NCBI RefSeq assembly: GCF_900112685.1
Contig: NZ_FOMS01000010.1
Span: 1 to 64,000 of the forward strand
DNA length: 64,000 bases
From: Roseivivax sediminis
GTDB taxonomy: Bacteria; Pseudomonadota; Alphaproteobacteria; Rhodobacterales; Rhodobacteraceae
Direction of reading: 5' to 3'
The notes under the pieces are model-generated. The model did not search any database and was not told the DNA's origin. It saw nothing but the letters and a program-made list of their open reading frames with translations. Below are positions 1-11,769 of the stretch, piece by piece. The position numbers and the translations under genes were made by a program. How positions within the stretch are numbered: the first letter of the stretch is position 1; the number at the start of each line of letters is the position of its first letter.

Positions 1-95
1 ATCGCCGCGGTCAGCGTGGTCTTGCCGTGGTCGACGTGACCGATGGTGCCGATGTTGCAGTGCGGCTTGCCGCGTTCGAACTTTTCCTTTGCCAT
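1..95 (-). CDS. tuf: Elongation factor Tu (N-terminal fragment)
   Basis: Only the first 31 codons lie in the window; the gene runs off the left edge on the minus strand. The translation begins [20 protein letters not shown] and continues into the G1 P-loop (GHVDHGKTT), the signature of the GTPase that carries aminoacyl-tRNA to the ribosome. The start is the ATG at 95. Roseobacters usually carry two tuf copies; which one this is cannot be told from here. The 120 bases up to the next gene should hold its promoter, but I see no convincing -35/-10 pair. Confidence 0.95.
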   Translation of the reverse strand, partial: MAKEKFERGKPHCNIGTIGHVDHGKTTLTAA

Positions 96-215
96 CTCTC
101 TCAGACGCCTTTGTTGCGGTTTCGTGGGCTCGAGCGACCCGGGGCTTGTATCGCGGGCCACATATTGGGTCGGGTGGGGAAAATCAAGCGGATGTGTCCG
201 GATCCGGGGGGCAGC

Positions 216-830
216 TCACTCGGCCGCTTGCGCGACCTCTTCGCCCCGGCCGGCGGCCGCCGGTTCGACGGCATCGAGCCCGCCGAACCAGCCTTCGGCC
301 CGGGCCTGCCGGCGCATCCACGTCTCGATCAGCAGCGCCGCGTTGCGGCTGAGCGCCGTCATCTGCTCCTGCTTGGTCTGCGTCACGCCGGAGCCGACCA
401 AGGTGTCGGCCGACGGTGCCTCGAGCACGTTGATTTCCTTGGCCTCGGGATGCAGGCGCGCCTCGGCCACGTCCTCGTATTCGCCATCACGCAGCACCGA
501 CACGCGCACGATCAGCACCGACTTGGGGCTCAGCACCAGCGGGATGCCGGGCTGCGCGAGCACGTAGCCCTCCACGCTGACCCCCAGGTGATAGAGCTGG
601 TCGCCCTCGTAGCGGCGGAAGCGTTCCTCGAGCGCGGCATCCACCGCGGCGATCCACTCCTCCTTCGACGCATCGCGCGACACCGGCCCCTTCTGCAGGT
701 TAGTGGCCGTCACCACCGCGTGCCCGAGCCGGAAGTCGCCGAGCGGCTCGAACGGCTGCCGCAACTCGCGCCCGCCGTCGGCGCAGGCGGCGAGCGCCAG
801 GATCAGGGCGAGCGAGGCGAGGCGGCGCAT
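216..830 (-). CDS. Hypothetical lipoprotein
   Basis: A 204-residue protein with a lipoprotein signal: basic start MRRLASLALILALAACADGG with lipobox LAAC, so Cys16 is the probable lipidated residue. The mature part is soluble, with mixed alpha/beta composition and an acidic, Ala-rich C-terminus. I do not recognise a named domain. It lies immediately upstream of tuf on the same strand and is divergent from the P450 gene. The signal peptide and GC-rich codon use support a real gene; the function is unknown and it probably sits in the inner or outer membrane facing the periplasm. Confidence 0.8.
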   Translation of the reverse strand: MRRLASLALILALAACADGGRELRQPFEPLGDFRLGHAVVTATNLQKGPVSRDASKEEWIAAVDAALEERFRRYEGDQLYHLGVSVEGYVLAQPGIPLVLSPKSVLIVRVSVLRDGEYEDVAEARLHPEAKEINVLEAPSADTLVGSGVTQTKQEQMTALSRNAALLIETWMRRQARAEGWFGGLDAVEPAAAGRGEEVAQAAE

Positions 831-947
831 GGGCGGGGCTCCGGATCGTGGGTCCGAAACCGGATAACGGAGCCGCGGCGTCTTCGCAATCGCGCAGCAG
901 CGCGAAGCGCGTTATCGTGGCCACGGGTTGCACGGACGAGGGGAGAG

Positions 948-2315
948 ATGCGCGTGCCGAAGGATGTGAGGGACACCCCGGTGGCGGTGCCGCTTCTCGA
1001 TCATGATATCGGGATCTGGGAGACGCTGACTTTGGCGCGCAAGAACGCGCTCGGCATCGTGCCCGAGGCGGCGCTCGAGGAGCGGGTGATCTCGGGCAAG
1101 GCCGGGCGGCGCTGGCACATGCTGATGGACCCCGCCGCGATTCGCATCGTGATGAAGGACCGGCTGGAGAACTACCCGAAATCGGTGGTGACCAAGCAGC
1201 TGCTGCGCCCCGGGCTTGGCGACTCCCTTTTCATCTCCGAAGGCGCGCATTGGCGCTGGCAGCGTCGCGCGGCCTCGCCGGCCTTCGCGCCCAAGCCGGT
1301 GGCGGCGCTCGGCCCGGTGATGACGGCGGCGGCAGAGCGCACAGCCGAACGCGTGGCGGCACAGGCCGGTGGGCCGGCGGACCTCTTTGAGGAAATGGTG
1401 ACGGTGACACTGGAGGTGATCACCGACGTGACCTTCTCGGGCGATGCCGGCTTCGACCGCGACGCCATGCACCGGGCGATCAACGCCTATTTGCACCAGA
1501 TCGGGAGGATCGGGCTTCTTGACGTGCTCGGCGCGCCCGACTGGGTGCCGCGTCCGGGGCGGATCTTCGGGGGGCGCCAGCTCAAGGCGATGAAGCGGCA
1601 GGCCGACCGCGCGGTGGAGCTGCGCCGCGCCAAGGGGCCGGGCGACGGACCGCCCGACCTTCTGGACCTGCTGCTGGTTGCCGAGGACCCCGAGAGCGGC
1701 CGGCAGATGACCACCAAGGAGATGCGCGACAACCTGATCACCTTCATCGTGGCCGGGCACGAAACCACGGCGCTGGCGCTGAGCTGGGCGTTCTACCTGA
1801 TCGGCCGCGACCCCGAACGGCAAGCGCACGCCCGGGCCGAGGCGCAGGCCGCCCTCGGCGACCGTGCCGCGACGGCGGAGGATCTGCCGGAGCTGCCCTT
1901 CATCCACGCCATCCTCGACGAGGCGATGCGTCTATATCCGCCCGGCGCCTTCGTATCGCGCAATGCCGTGGCGGACGACGAGCTGCCGGGCGCGTCGGTG
2001 CGCAAGGGCGATCTGGTGATGATCCCGATCTACGCGCTGCACCGTCACCGCAAGATCTGGAGCGATCCGGACCAGTTCGTGCCCGAGCGCTGGATCGATG
2101 CGCCCCGTCCAGACCGCTACACCTACCTGCCCTTCATCGACGGGCCCCGGGTGTGCATCGGCGCGCGCTTCGCGATGCAGGAGGCGGTGATCGTGCTGGC
2201 GACGCTGCTGGCGCGGTTCCGCTTCACCCCCGTCGAAGGGCGGGACCCTGATCCGGTGGCGGTCATCACGCTCCGCCCCGAGGGCGGCGTCTGGCTGAAC
2301 GTGGAGCGGGCCTAG
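948..2315 (+). CDS. Cytochrome P450
   Basis: A 455-residue soluble heme monooxygenase. The I-helix oxygen-activation motif AGHETT is at residues 269-274, the K-helix ExxR (EAMR) at 325-328, and the heme loop FIDGPRVCIGARF places the axial thiolate at Cys403. These are the full set of P450 signatures, and the length fits bacterial class I enzymes. The start is the ATG at 948, preceded by GAGGGGAG; the open frame extends far upstream but that part overlaps the divergent lipoprotein and has no P450 similarity. No ferredoxin or reductase gene is adjacent, so the redox partner and substrate are unknown. The heme-loop style resembles CYP families acting on fatty acids or terpenoids, which is inference only. 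Confidence 0.93.
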   Translation: MRVPKDVRDTPVAVPLLDHDIGIWETLTLARKNALGIVPEAALEERVISGKAGRRWHMLMDPAAIRIVMKDRLENYPKSVVTKQLLRPGLGDSLFISEGAHWRWQRRAASPAFAPKPVAALGPVMTAAAERTAERVAAQAGGPADLFEEMVTVTLEVITDVTFSGDAGFDRDAMHRAINAYLHQIGRIGLLDVLGAPDWVPRPGRIFGGRQLKAMKRQADRAVELRRAKGPGDGPPDLLDLLLVAEDPESGRQMTTKEMRDNLITFIVAGHETTALALSWAFYLIGRDPERQAHARAEAQAALGDRAATAEDLPELPFIHAILDEAMRLYPPGAFVSRNAVADDELPGASVRKGDLVMIPIYALHRHRKIWSDPDQFVPERWIDAPRPDRYTYLPFIDGPRVCIGARFAMQEAVIVLATLLARFRFTPVEGRDPDPVAVITLRPEGGVWLNVERA

Positions 2316-2430
2316 GCACAGCGCGCCTGAAAGCCTGTCAGCCGGCGGGTTGCCCCCGCCCCTGCTCCTGCAAGGCACCGGCGATCTCGCGGTTCGGATC
2401 CGGAATACTCTCTCTTGGCGACGAGTGCCT

Positions 2431-2482
2431 GAAGGTGCCGGGCGCGCGCCGGGCCGGGGGCTGGCGCGCGCCCGGCACCTTC
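2431..2482. terminator. Long perfect inverted repeat between convergent genes
   Basis: Two 20-base arms (2431-2450 and 2463-2482) are exact reverse complements, separated by 12 bases. The stem is nearly all G and C. It lies between the end of the P450 gene and the end of the cobalamin adenosyltransferase gene, which face each other, so a bidirectional terminator or mRNA-stabilising hairpin is likely. There is no run of T after either arm, so classical intrinsic termination is not certain. Confidence 0.55.
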
Positions 2483-2585
2483 GGCGCTGTTCGGACGGAC
2501 AGCACAATGTTCAACTGGGTAAATACGGCAAGGACGAAGACCAGCGACACCGGACCGGTCCGCCCCGCCAAATCGCCGGACCGCC

Positions 2586-3158
2586 TCAGCGGTTGGCGCC
2601 CGGCACCCACATCACGTCCGCGCGGCCCTCGTCGTTGGAGATCCGCGCGGCGACGAAGAACCAGTCCGACAGGCGGTTGAGGTAGATCACGGCCGCCTCG
2701 TTCACGCCCTCCATCGTGGCGAGTTCGATGACGTGCCGCTCTGCCCGGCGCGCCACGGTCCTGCACTGGTGCAGATACGCCGCCAGCGGCGTGCCCCCCG
2801 GCAGGATGAAACTGCGCAGCGGCTCCAGCCGGCCGTTCATTGCATCGATCTCCGACTCCAGCCGCTCGGTCTGCGAGGGCACCATGCGCAACGGCGCGTA
2901 CTCCGCATCGCTGTCCCGGGCCATGTCGGGACGGCAGAGATCGGCGCCGAGATCGAAGAGGTCGTTCTGGATGCGCGCCAGCGCCTCATCCGGATCGCCC
3001 TCTGCATGCAGCCGCGCTATCCCGACGACCGAGTTCAGCTCGTCCACCGTGCCGTAGGCGCGAACCCGCAGGCTGTGCTTCGACACCCGGCTGCCGTCGC
3101 CGAGCGCGGTTTCCCCGGCATCGCCGGTGCGCGTGTAGATCTTGTTCAGAACGACCAT
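2586..3158 (-). CDS. pduO: PduO-type cob(I)alamin adenosyltransferase
   Basis: A 190-residue enzyme that transfers the 5'-deoxyadenosyl group of ATP to cob(I)alamin, making adenosylcobalamin in the cytoplasm. The N-terminal ATP-binding motif YTRTGDAGET (residues 8-17), the VDELNS segment and the CRTVARRAER helix near the C-terminus are typical of the PduO/MMAB trimeric family. No pdu genes are nearby, so this is the general housekeeping enzyme. It would supply coenzyme B12 to mutases such as ethylmalonyl-CoA and methylmalonyl-CoA mutase, consistent with the methylsuccinyl-CoA dehydrogenase gene elsewhere in the window. Only 2 bases separate it from the small membrane protein gene upstream, so the two are probably cotranscribed. 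Confidence 0.93.
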   Translation of the reverse strand: MVVLNKIYTRTGDAGETALGDGSRVSKHSLRVRAYGTVDELNSVVGIARLHAEGDPDEALARIQNDLFDLGADLCRPDMARDSDAEYAPLRMVPSQTERLESEIDAMNGRLEPLRSFILPGGTPLAAYLHQCRTVARRAERHVIELATMEGVNEAAVIYLNRLSDWFFVAARISNDEGRADVMWVPGANR

Positions 3159-3160
3159 TG

Positions 3161-3367
3161 TCAGCTTCCCCCGCCTCTGACCCAGACGAAGAGCAGGATC
3201 AGGATCACCGCCACGAACTGCGCCGCGATCCGCCAGCGCATCAGCTTGTTGGCATATTTCTTGTTGAACTCGCCGCCCTTGGCGAAGCCGCCGATCCCGG
3301 TCATCAGGATCACGACCACCGCGAGCATGACCACGGCCATCAGGATGAAAAGCGGATCGTCAGCCAT
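3161..3367 (-). CDS. HIG1-type twin-transmembrane small protein
   Basis: A 68-residue membrane protein with two hydrophobic segments (about residues 5-28 and 47-64) joined by a short loop containing GGEFNKKYANKLMRWRI. That loop is the hallmark of the HIG1/hypoxia-induced protein family. Mitochondrial relatives associate with respiratory supercomplexes; the bacterial role is not established. The start ATG at 3367 follows AAAGGAGC. It sits directly upstream of the cobalamin adenosyltransferase gene, a pairing I believe is common in Rhodobacterales. Confidence 0.88.
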   Translation of the reverse strand: MADDPLFILMAVVMLAVVVILMTGIGGFAKGGEFNKKYANKLMRWRIAAQFVAVILILLFVWVRGGGS

Positions 3368-3438
3368 GAACGGCTCCTTTCCCGGGCATCGCCTTCCGAA
3401 GCCTACGACCTAGCGGTGCGGTCGCGAAAGACCACCGC

Positions 3439-4263
3439 TCAGGCATTGTCGAGCAGCCGGTCGAGCAACCGCGCCGGCAGGATGCGCGCAGCGAAGGCGC
3501 CCAGATGCGCCGGCGTCGTGACGGTGTAGCGGGCCTTCGGCCGGCGCGCATCGAGCGCGCGGATCAGCACGTCGGTCACCGCCGAAGCCGGCCAGCTTTT
3601 CCCGTCGCTGCCGCGGTAGAGCTTGTCCAGGAGGTGGCTGCGATACTCGTCGGCGCGCGGGCTCTTTTCCCAGTCGATCCAGCGTTCGAAGGCGCGCACA
3701 GCGTTGGCGCGGAATTCCGTCGTGATCGGTCCGGGCTCGATCAGCACGATGTCGATGCCGGTGCCCTTGAGCTCCATCCGCATCGTGTCTGACCAGCCCT
3801 CCACGGCGAATTTCGTCGCCACATAGGGACCGCGCCATTTGGCCGCGACAAGACCCAGGATCGACGAGTTGTTGACGATCCGTCCGCCCCCATGCGGGCG
3901 CATGTGGAGGATCGCCCGGCGCGTCAGGTCGTGCCAACCGAAGAAGTTCGCCTCGAAAACCGCGCGCATCGCGTCCACCGGCACATCGTCGAGAGGCGCG
4001 GGCAGCGCGTAGGCACCGTTGTTGAAGAGCGCGTCGAGCCGGCCGGCCTCCGCCACGACGCTGTCGAACGCTTCCGCGATACTCTCTGGCTCGGCGTAGT
4101 CGAGCCTGCGGCAGTCGAGACCTTCTCCGCGCAGGCGCGCCGCATCCTCTTCCCGCCGACAGGTGGCGAAGACGCGCCACCCCTCTTTCGCGAGGCGATG
4201 GGCGGCGTCGTAGCCGATGCCCGAGGAGCAGCCGGTGATGAGGATCGAACGGGGTGTAGTCAT
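3439..4263 (-). CDS. SDR-family NAD(P)-dependent oxidoreductase
   Basis: A 274-residue classical short-chain dehydrogenase. Visible motifs are the Rossmann TGCSSGIG (residues 10-17), NNG (81-83), catalytic Ser in NNSS (133-134) and YVATK with Tyr147 and Lys151. The arginines at 36-37 after the second beta strand (ATCRREED) suggest NADP preference, which is inference. Substrate cannot be assigned. It stands between the HIG1/pduO pair and an SH3 protein on the same strand, with gaps of 71 and 40 bases, so cotranscription is possible but not evident. Confidence 0.9.
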   Translation of the reverse strand: MTTPRSILITGCSSGIGYDAAHRLAKEGWRVFATCRREEDAARLRGEGLDCRRLDYAEPESIAEAFDSVVAEAGRLDALFNNGAYALPAPLDDVPVDAMRAVFEANFFGWHDLTRRAILHMRPHGGGRIVNNSSILGLVAAKWRGPYVATKFAVEGWSDTMRMELKGTGIDIVLIEPGPITTEFRANAVRAFERWIDWEKSPRADEYRSHLLDKLYRGSDGKSWPASAVTDVLIRALDARRPKARYTVTTPAHLGAFAARILPARLLDRLLDNA

Positions 4264-4303
4264 GGAGCGCCCATTACGACGCCTCGTGCCCCGCCTGCAA
4301 CGG

Positions 4304-4921
4304 CTACTCGGCCGACGCGGTGACCAGCCAATCGGCCATCCAGCCGATCCGGTCGGTCTCGATCACGCGAAGCTTGATCCAGCCGGTGCCGGTGTCGCGC
4401 AGCACTTCCACGTCATCGCCACGGCTGAGCTGTGCGACAACCGAGAAATCGGTGCCCGGCCCGCTGCGCATGTTGACCACATTGCCATCTACGCTGCGGA
4501 TGTCCCTGAAGGACTCTTGGCCGGAGTCAGCCTCGGCCGAGGACGTCTCGACAGAGGCGGAAGAGGCGGTCGACACCTTCGTCTCCTGCGCCGGTACCTC
4601 ACGGCGGGTCAGCAGAAGATCGTCTACCCGGCCGTTAGTCTGGGCCGTTTCGGATTCGGCTTCCGCCGCGGCGTTTGCTTCGGCCTCCGCGGCATTCTCT
4701 TCGCTGATGGAGGCTTCGGCAGGCCTGGCCACGACCTGCGTCAGCATTCCACCGGTATCGGCGCGCGCCACCTGGTCGTCCTGCGGCCCGGCCTGCGCGA
4801 CCGAAGCCTCTTCTGCCCCGGCTTTATCGAGCCACCAGCCCGGCTCGAAATCGGTACCGCCGGACATCTCGTAGAACCCCAGGAACAGGAAACCGAAGGT
4901 CGCAAGGATGAAGCTTTTCAT
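4304..4921 (-). CDS. SH3 domain-containing protein
   Basis: A 205-residue protein with an N-terminal hydrophobic signal or anchor ([20 protein letters not shown]), a long low-complexity linker rich in Ala, Glu and Ser (about residues 45-125), and a C-terminal bacterial SH3 (SH3b) domain starting near [20 protein letters not shown]. Such domains usually bind peptidoglycan or scaffold envelope proteins. The start is the ATG at 4921 with GGGGA upstream; the open frame continues far upstream antisense to parC and that part is not real. It is divergent from parC, with 159 bases between for both promoters. Likely periplasmic; specific partner unknown. Confidence 0.85.
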   Translation of the reverse strand: MKSFILATFGFLFLGFYEMSGGTDFEPGWWLDKAGAEEASVAQAGPQDDQVARADTGGMLTQVVARPAEASISEENAAEAEANAAAEAESETAQTNGRVDDLLLTRREVPAQETKVSTASSASVETSSAEADSGQESFRDIRSVDGNVVNMRSGPGTDFSVVAQLSRGDDVEVLRDTGTGWIKLRVIETDRIGWMADWLVTASAE

Positions 4922-5080
4922 AATCGTCCCCAACAGGTGGCTTGGTCTTGCCGGGCCAGAACCGGCAAGAAGTCGCTTAGCTGCTTCCCAACGCCCGCAT
5001 GCGAGAATAGTTTCAAAAGTTCGGCGTGCGGCGGCCTGGCCTGCTTTACGACCCACCTGTGGCGGGATATCACAGGATCT

Positions 5081-7414
<2,334 letters not shown>

Positions 7415-7485
7415 CGCGCCGGGGCTGACTTGCCCCGGCCCGGTCGTCGGTGCAGAGAGGCGCCCGAGCCATTACGAGGGCCCCG

Positions 7486-8715
7486 ATGACCGACACCGCC
7501 GCAGAACCGCCCCACGCCAGCGATCCGACCTATACCGGCGAATCCGGGCCGATCTTCTCGCTCGGCTTCCGCACGGCGGTGCTGACGCTGATCACGTTCG
7601 GCATCTACCGCTTCTGGGCCAAGACCCGGATCCGTCGCTACATCTGGTCGTCCGCCGCGCTCGACGGCACGCGGTTCGAATACACCGGAACCGGGCTCGA
7701 AAAGCTGCTCGGCTTTCTCGTCGCGGTGGTGTTCCTGGCGGTCTATCTCGGCCTCGTGCAGATCGTGCTGACCTTCGCCGGTCTCAGCCTCGCCGGAGAG
7801 CCGAATACGCCGGGCGAGGCGATGGCACAGGGCGCGGCCTTCTCGCTCACCTTCCTTGCGCTTTTGCCGTTCATCTTATTTGCCCAGTACCGCGCGCGGC
7901 GCTACAAGCTGGCGCGCACGCGCTGGCGCGGCATCCGTTTCGGCATGGACAAGGCGGCCTGGGGCTATGCCTGGCGGGCCATCGGATACTATGCGCTGGC
8001 GCTCCTGACGCTGGGCCTGCTCATGCCGCTGGCCACCTACCGGCTGACGAAATACATGACGGACCGCTCCTGGTTCGGGGATGCGAAGTTCGAGCTCGGC
8101 GGGCGCTGGACCGGTCTCTACCGCGCGATGCGGCACGTGCTGATCCCGGTCTTCGGACTGATCGCCGGCTCCCTCATGGCCGGATTTCTCGATCAGGACT
8201 GGCTGATCGCGGTGCTGCCGCCGGTCTTCGTGATCTGGCTGATCGTCGGCGTGGTGAACTACAACGTGCAGAGCTTCGCCTACACGACCAGCCATACCAC
8301 GCTGGAAAACGGCGTCTCAGTCGACTCCCGGCCGCAGACGGGCACGGTGATCTTCAAGTACATGATCGGCAGCATCGCAATCTCCCTCCTTCTCGGCATC
8401 TTGGTGATGGTCTTCGGCGGGATCTTCGCGGTCCTATTCAGTGGCCTGTTCCAGATGCTCGAAGCGGACGGGCCAGCCTCCTGGCAGGCGATGGTCGCCC
8501 CGGCATTCGTCGGCGTGCTGGGCTACCTTGCGGTCATCCTCGCGGCCGGCGCGCTGTCGCTGGCGCTGGTGGTGCAGCCGATCCTCGCCCACTACATCGC
8601 AACCCTCCGGGTGGAGAACGTGGCCGCGATCGAGACCATCCGCCAGCGCGCCGCCGACGAGGGCGCGGACGCCGAAGGGTTCGCCGACGCGCTCGATGTC
8701 GGCGGGGCGATCTGA
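7486..8715 (+). CDS. DUF898 (YjgN-family) membrane protein
   Basis: A 409-residue polytopic inner-membrane protein of the DUF898/YjgN family, recognised by the repeated pattern FGIYRFWAKTRIRRYIWSSA (about residues 36-55) and similar segments with several long hydrophobic stretches. The start ATG at 7486 follows ACGAGGG. Function is unknown in this family. It ends 4 bases before an M48 metalloprotease gene, suggesting a two-gene operon in which the membrane protein and a membrane-anchored protease act together. Confidence 0.88.
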   Translation: MTDTAAEPPHASDPTYTGESGPIFSLGFRTAVLTLITFGIYRFWAKTRIRRYIWSSAALDGTRFEYTGTGLEKLLGFLVAVVFLAVYLGLVQIVLTFAGLSLAGEPNTPGEAMAQGAAFSLTFLALLPFILFAQYRARRYKLARTRWRGIRFGMDKAAWGYAWRAIGYYALALLTLGLLMPLATYRLTKYMTDRSWFGDAKFELGGRWTGLYRAMRHVLIPVFGLIAGSLMAGFLDQDWLIAVLPPVFVIWLIVGVVNYNVQSFAYTTSHTTLENGVSVDSRPQTGTVIFKYMIGSIAISLLLGILVMVFGGIFAVLFSGLFQMLEADGPASWQAMVAPAFVGVLGYLAVILAAGALSLALVVQPILAHYIATLRVENVAAIETIRQRAADEGADAEGFADALDVGGAI

Positions 8716-8719
8716 GCCG

Positions 8720-9853
8720 ATGCGCGCCCCGGCCCGCTTCCACGACGGCGAACGCGCCAAGGTCCACGACGTCGAGGTCGCGCTCGGCCCCGACCGGCTG
8801 ACGCTGGTGATCGAGGGCACCACGCTGCCCGCCCCCCTGCGCTGGCCGCTGAGCGATCTGCGCGCGCTGCGCGGCCAGTCTGACGCAAGACGGATCGTGG
8901 TGACACGGGCAGAGGACACGGGCGACGAATCCCTGCAATCGCCCGCACGGCTGGAGATCGAGGACACCGCCTTCCGCGACTGGCTGCTGGCGACGCGCCC
9001 GAACCTCTTCGCCCGAGACACGCGGCCCGGCACACGCCGCAAGGTCGCGCTCTGGCTCGGCGGGGCGGCGGCGGCGGTCGCCGTGATGCTCTTCGTCATC
9101 CTGCCGCTTCTGGCCGGAACGCTGGCGCGGATGCTGCCGCTGGAGCGCGAGATCGCCTTCGGCAAGACAGTAACGGCGCAGATGGAGCGGCTGCTCGGCG
9201 CGCGCGAGATCGGCGCGCTCGACTGCACCGAGCCCGCGGGGCGCGCGGCGCTCGACGCGATGACCGGGCGGCTGATGGCGAGGCAGGACATCGCCTACGA
9301 CCTCAACGTGCGCGTCTTCGACCACGAGATGATCAACGCCTTCGCCGCGCCCGGCGGGCAGGTGGTGCTGATCCGCGGCCTGATCGAAGAGGCGGAGACG
9401 CCCGAGGCGCTCGCCGCCGTGCTCGCCCACGAGATCGGCCACGTCGTCCACCGCGACCCGACCCGCGCGGCGCTGCGCACGGCCGGATCGGTCGGGCTTC
9501 TCGGCCTCGTCTTCGGCGATTTCGCGGGCGGAGCGGCGATGCTGGCGGTCGCGCAGCGCCTGATCGACGCCTCCTACAGCCGGACGGCCGAGACCGAGGC
9601 CGACGCCTTCGCGCACCGGATGCTGGCCGAGGCGGACATCTCCCCGGCTGCGATCGGAGAGATGTTCGCCCGCTTCCGCGAGATCGGCGGCGAGACGCCC
9701 GGCGCGCTGGCGCATTTTGCCAGCCACCCGCAGTTGGACGCGCGCATCGACGCTGCGCAAGCGGCCATCCCGGAAGGGTTTGAACCGCGCCCGCTTCTGA
9801 ACGACGCGCAATGGCAGGCGCTCCAGGGCATCTGCGGCGCCGACGACCAGTAA
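8720..9853 (+). CDS. M48-family membrane metalloprotease
   Basis: A 377-residue zinc peptidase. The N-terminal ~95 residues form a DUF-like soluble domain, then one transmembrane helix (about 111-133), then the M48 catalytic domain with HEIGH at residues 237-241 and the third-ligand region [11 protein letters not shown] around 291-301. The arrangement resembles Oma1/BepA-like quality-control proteases, here probably anchored in the inner membrane. It begins 4 bases after the DUF898 gene and is almost certainly translated from the same message. Substrates are unknown; envelope protein quality control is the family-based guess. Confidence 0.88.
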   Translation: MRAPARFHDGERAKVHDVEVALGPDRLTLVIEGTTLPAPLRWPLSDLRALRGQSDARRIVVTRAEDTGDESLQSPARLEIEDTAFRDWLLATRPNLFARDTRPGTRRKVALWLGGAAAAVAVMLFVILPLLAGTLARMLPLEREIAFGKTVTAQMERLLGAREIGALDCTEPAGRAALDAMTGRLMARQDIAYDLNVRVFDHEMINAFAAPGGQVVLIRGLIEEAETPEALAAVLAHEIGHVVHRDPTRAALRTAGSVGLLGLVFGDFAGGAAMLAVAQRLIDASYSRTAETEADAFAHRMLAEADISPAAIGEMFARFREIGGETPGALAHFASHPQLDARIDAAQAAIPEGFEPRPLLNDAQWQALQGICGADDQ

Positions 9854-9903
9854 ACCCGCGCGCGACCGCGACGCGGCGTATGTGAGCGACAACATGACGA
9901 TTT

Positions 9904-9922
9904 TGCGCTGTTTCGCAGCGCA
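9904..9922. terminator. Short hairpin after the M48 protease gene
   Basis: Seven-base perfect arms TGCGCTG (9904-9910) and CAGCGCA (9916-9922) flank a 5-base loop, 50 bases after the protease stop and about 80 bases before etfB. It could terminate the upstream operon or act as an operator for etfBA. There is no T-run on the plus strand. Confidence 0.35.
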
Positions 9923-10004
9923 GCGACACGATATCACGCAACCCATTCGCACGATACTGGCGGGCGGGCCCAGCCCGGCCGCAATCCGAAGGAGGCCCAA
10001 CAGG

Positions 10005-10763
10005 ATGAAGATACTCGTCCCCGTGAAGCGGGTGATCGACTACAACGTGAAGGTCCGGGTGAAGTCGGACGGCAGCGGTGTGGACCTCGCCAACGTCAAG
10101 ATGTCGATGAACCCGTTCGACGAGATCGCCGTGGAAGAGGCGATCCGCCTGAAGGAAGCCGGCACCGCCGAAGAGGTGATCGCCGTTTCCATCGGCGTGA
10201 AGCAGGCGCAGGAGACGCTGCGCACGGCGCTCGCCATGGGCGCCGACCGCGCGATCCTGATCGTCGCCGCCGACGACGTGCACCAGGACATCGAACCGCT
10301 CGCCGTCGCCAAGCTTCTGAAAGCCGTGATCGACGAAGAGCAGCCGGGTCTCGTGATCGCCGGCAAGCAGGCCATCGACAACGATCTGAACGCCACCGGC
10401 CAGATGCTCGCCGCGCTGACCGGCTGGGCGCAGGCGACCAACGCCAATTCGCTGAAGGTCGAAGGCGATCACGCGACCGTCGCGCGCGAGGTCGACGGCG
10501 GCCTGCAGACCATCAAGGTCAAGCTGCCGGCGATCGTCACCACCGACCTGCGCCTTAACGAGCCGCGCTACGCCTCGCTGCCGAACATCATGAAGGCCAA
10601 GAAGAAGCCGCTCGAGGAGAAGACGCCCGAGGATTACGGCGTCGACGTCTCGCCGCGCCTCGAGGTCGTGAAGACCTCCGAGCCGCCGGAGCGCGCGGCC
10701 GGCGAGATGGTGCCGGACGTCGACACGCTGGTGGCGAAACTCAAGGAAAAGGGAGTGGTGTGA
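10005..10763 (+). CDS. etfB: Electron transfer flavoprotein subunit beta
   Basis: A 252-residue subunit beginning [20 protein letters not shown], the classic EtfB start. It binds AMP and, with EtfA, carries electrons from acyl-CoA and related flavin dehydrogenases to ETF-ubiquinone oxidoreductase. The conserved segment [20 protein letters not shown] lies near residue 170-190. A strong AAGGAGG ribosome site at 9988-9994 fixes the ATG at 10005. It overlaps etfA by one base at TGATG, indicating translational coupling. Likely electron donors in this window are the methylsuccinyl-CoA dehydrogenase and possibly the dimethylglycine dehydrogenase-like enzyme. Confidence 0.97.
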   Translation: MKILVPVKRVIDYNVKVRVKSDGSGVDLANVKMSMNPFDEIAVEEAIRLKEAGTAEEVIAVSIGVKQAQETLRTALAMGADRAILIVAADDVHQDIEPLAVAKLLKAVIDEEQPGLVIAGKQAIDNDLNATGQMLAALTGWAQATNANSLKVEGDHATVAREVDGGLQTIKVKLPAIVTTDLRLNEPRYASLPNIMKAKKKPLEEKTPEDYGVDVSPRLEVVKTSEPPERAAGEMVPDVDTLVAKLKEKGVV

Positions 10764-11689
10764 TGGCGGTTCTGCTGCTTGCCGAAATCAACGACGGCCA
10801 CCTGTCGATGGACGCGACCGCGAAGGCCGTGACCGCCGCCAAGGCGCTGGGTGACGTCACGGTGCTCGCCATGGGCGCGAAGGCCGCCGACGCGGCCAAG
10901 GAGGCGGCGACCATCGATGGCGTCGCCAAGGTCGTCGTCGCCGAGGACGCGCGCTACGGCCACCGCCTGGCGGAGCCCGCCGCGGCGCTGGTCGCCTCGC
11001 TTGCCGAGGGCTACGACCACATCTGCGCACCGGCCACGACCGACGCCAAGAACATCCTGCCGCGCGTCGCCGCGCTGCTCGACGTGATGATCCTGACCGA
11101 CGTGACCGGCGTCATCGACGCCGACACGTTCGAGCGGCCGATCTACGCCGGCAACGCCATGCAGACGGTGAAATCGAAGGATGCCAAGAAGGTGCTGACG
11201 ATCCGCACCTCGACCTTCGACGCCGCCGGCACCGGCGGCTCGGCCTCGGTCGAGGACGTCGCCGCTGCGGACGATCCGGCGCTGTCGGAATGGGTCGAGG
11301 ACAAGCTGGCCGAGAGCGACCGGCCGGAGCTGACCTCTGCCGGCATCGTCGTCTCGGGCGGGCGCGGCATCGGCTCGGAGGAGAACTTCGCGGTGATCGA
11401 GAAGCTGGCCGACAAGCTCGGCGCGGCAGTCGGTGCCTCGCGTGCGGCGGTCGATTCGGGCTTCGCGCCGAACGACTGGCAGGTCGGCCAGACCGGCAAG
11501 GTCGTGGCGCCGGACCTCTACATCGCGGTCGGCATTTCGGGGGCGATCCAGCACCTTGCCGGCATGAAGGATTCCAAGGTCATCGTCGCGATCAACAAGG
11601 ACGAGGAAGCGCCGATCTTCCAGGTCGCCGATTACGGCCTCGTCGGCGATCTCTTCGAGGTCGTGCCGGAACTGACCGAGAAGCTCTGA
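10763..11689 (+). CDS. etfA: Electron transfer flavoprotein subunit alpha
   Basis: A 308-residue FAD-carrying subunit. The start is ATG 10763, which shares its A with the etfB stop codon. The C-terminal FAD-binding domain is evident: [43 protein letters not shown] and [10 protein letters not shown] are the usual ETF-alpha signatures. It forms the heterodimer with EtfB in the cytoplasm. Followed 10 bases later by a hairpin that probably ends the transcript. Confidence 0.97.
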   Translation: MAVLLLAEINDGHLSMDATAKAVTAAKALGDVTVLAMGAKAADAAKEAATIDGVAKVVVAEDARYGHRLAEPAAALVASLAEGYDHICAPATTDAKNILPRVAALLDVMILTDVTGVIDADTFERPIYAGNAMQTVKSKDAKKVLTIRTSTFDAAGTGGSASVEDVAAADDPALSEWVEDKLAESDRPELTSAGIVVSGGRGIGSEENFAVIEKLADKLGAAVGASRAAVDSGFAPNDWQVGQTGKVVAPDLYIAVGISGAIQHLAGMKDSKVIVAINKDEEAPIFQVADYGLVGDLFEVVPELTEKL

Positions 11690-11698
11690 GAGCCATGA

Positions 11699-11719
11699 GG
11701 GTGGGCAGGTTGCCCACCC
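11699..11719 (+). terminator. Hairpin after etfA
   Basis: Arms GGGTGGGCA (11699-11707) and TGCCCACCC (11711-11719) are perfect complements with a 3-base loop, starting 10 bases after the etfA stop. No T-run follows. The core GGGTGGGC/GCCCACCC stem recurs after the dimethylglycine dehydrogenase-like gene at 54386-54406, so this may be a reusable 3'-end element. Confidence 0.55.
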
Positions 11720-11769
11720 TGCCTGTCCGCCCGCACGGGGCCTGGCGCGACGCACCCTTGCCGGCCCGG

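Noticed and set aside
2338-2550. 70-residue minus-strand frame with a hydrophobic start after pduO
   Set aside because: Half of it is encoded by a perfect hairpin and there is no clear ribosome site; not strong enough to list as a gene, but noted as a finding.
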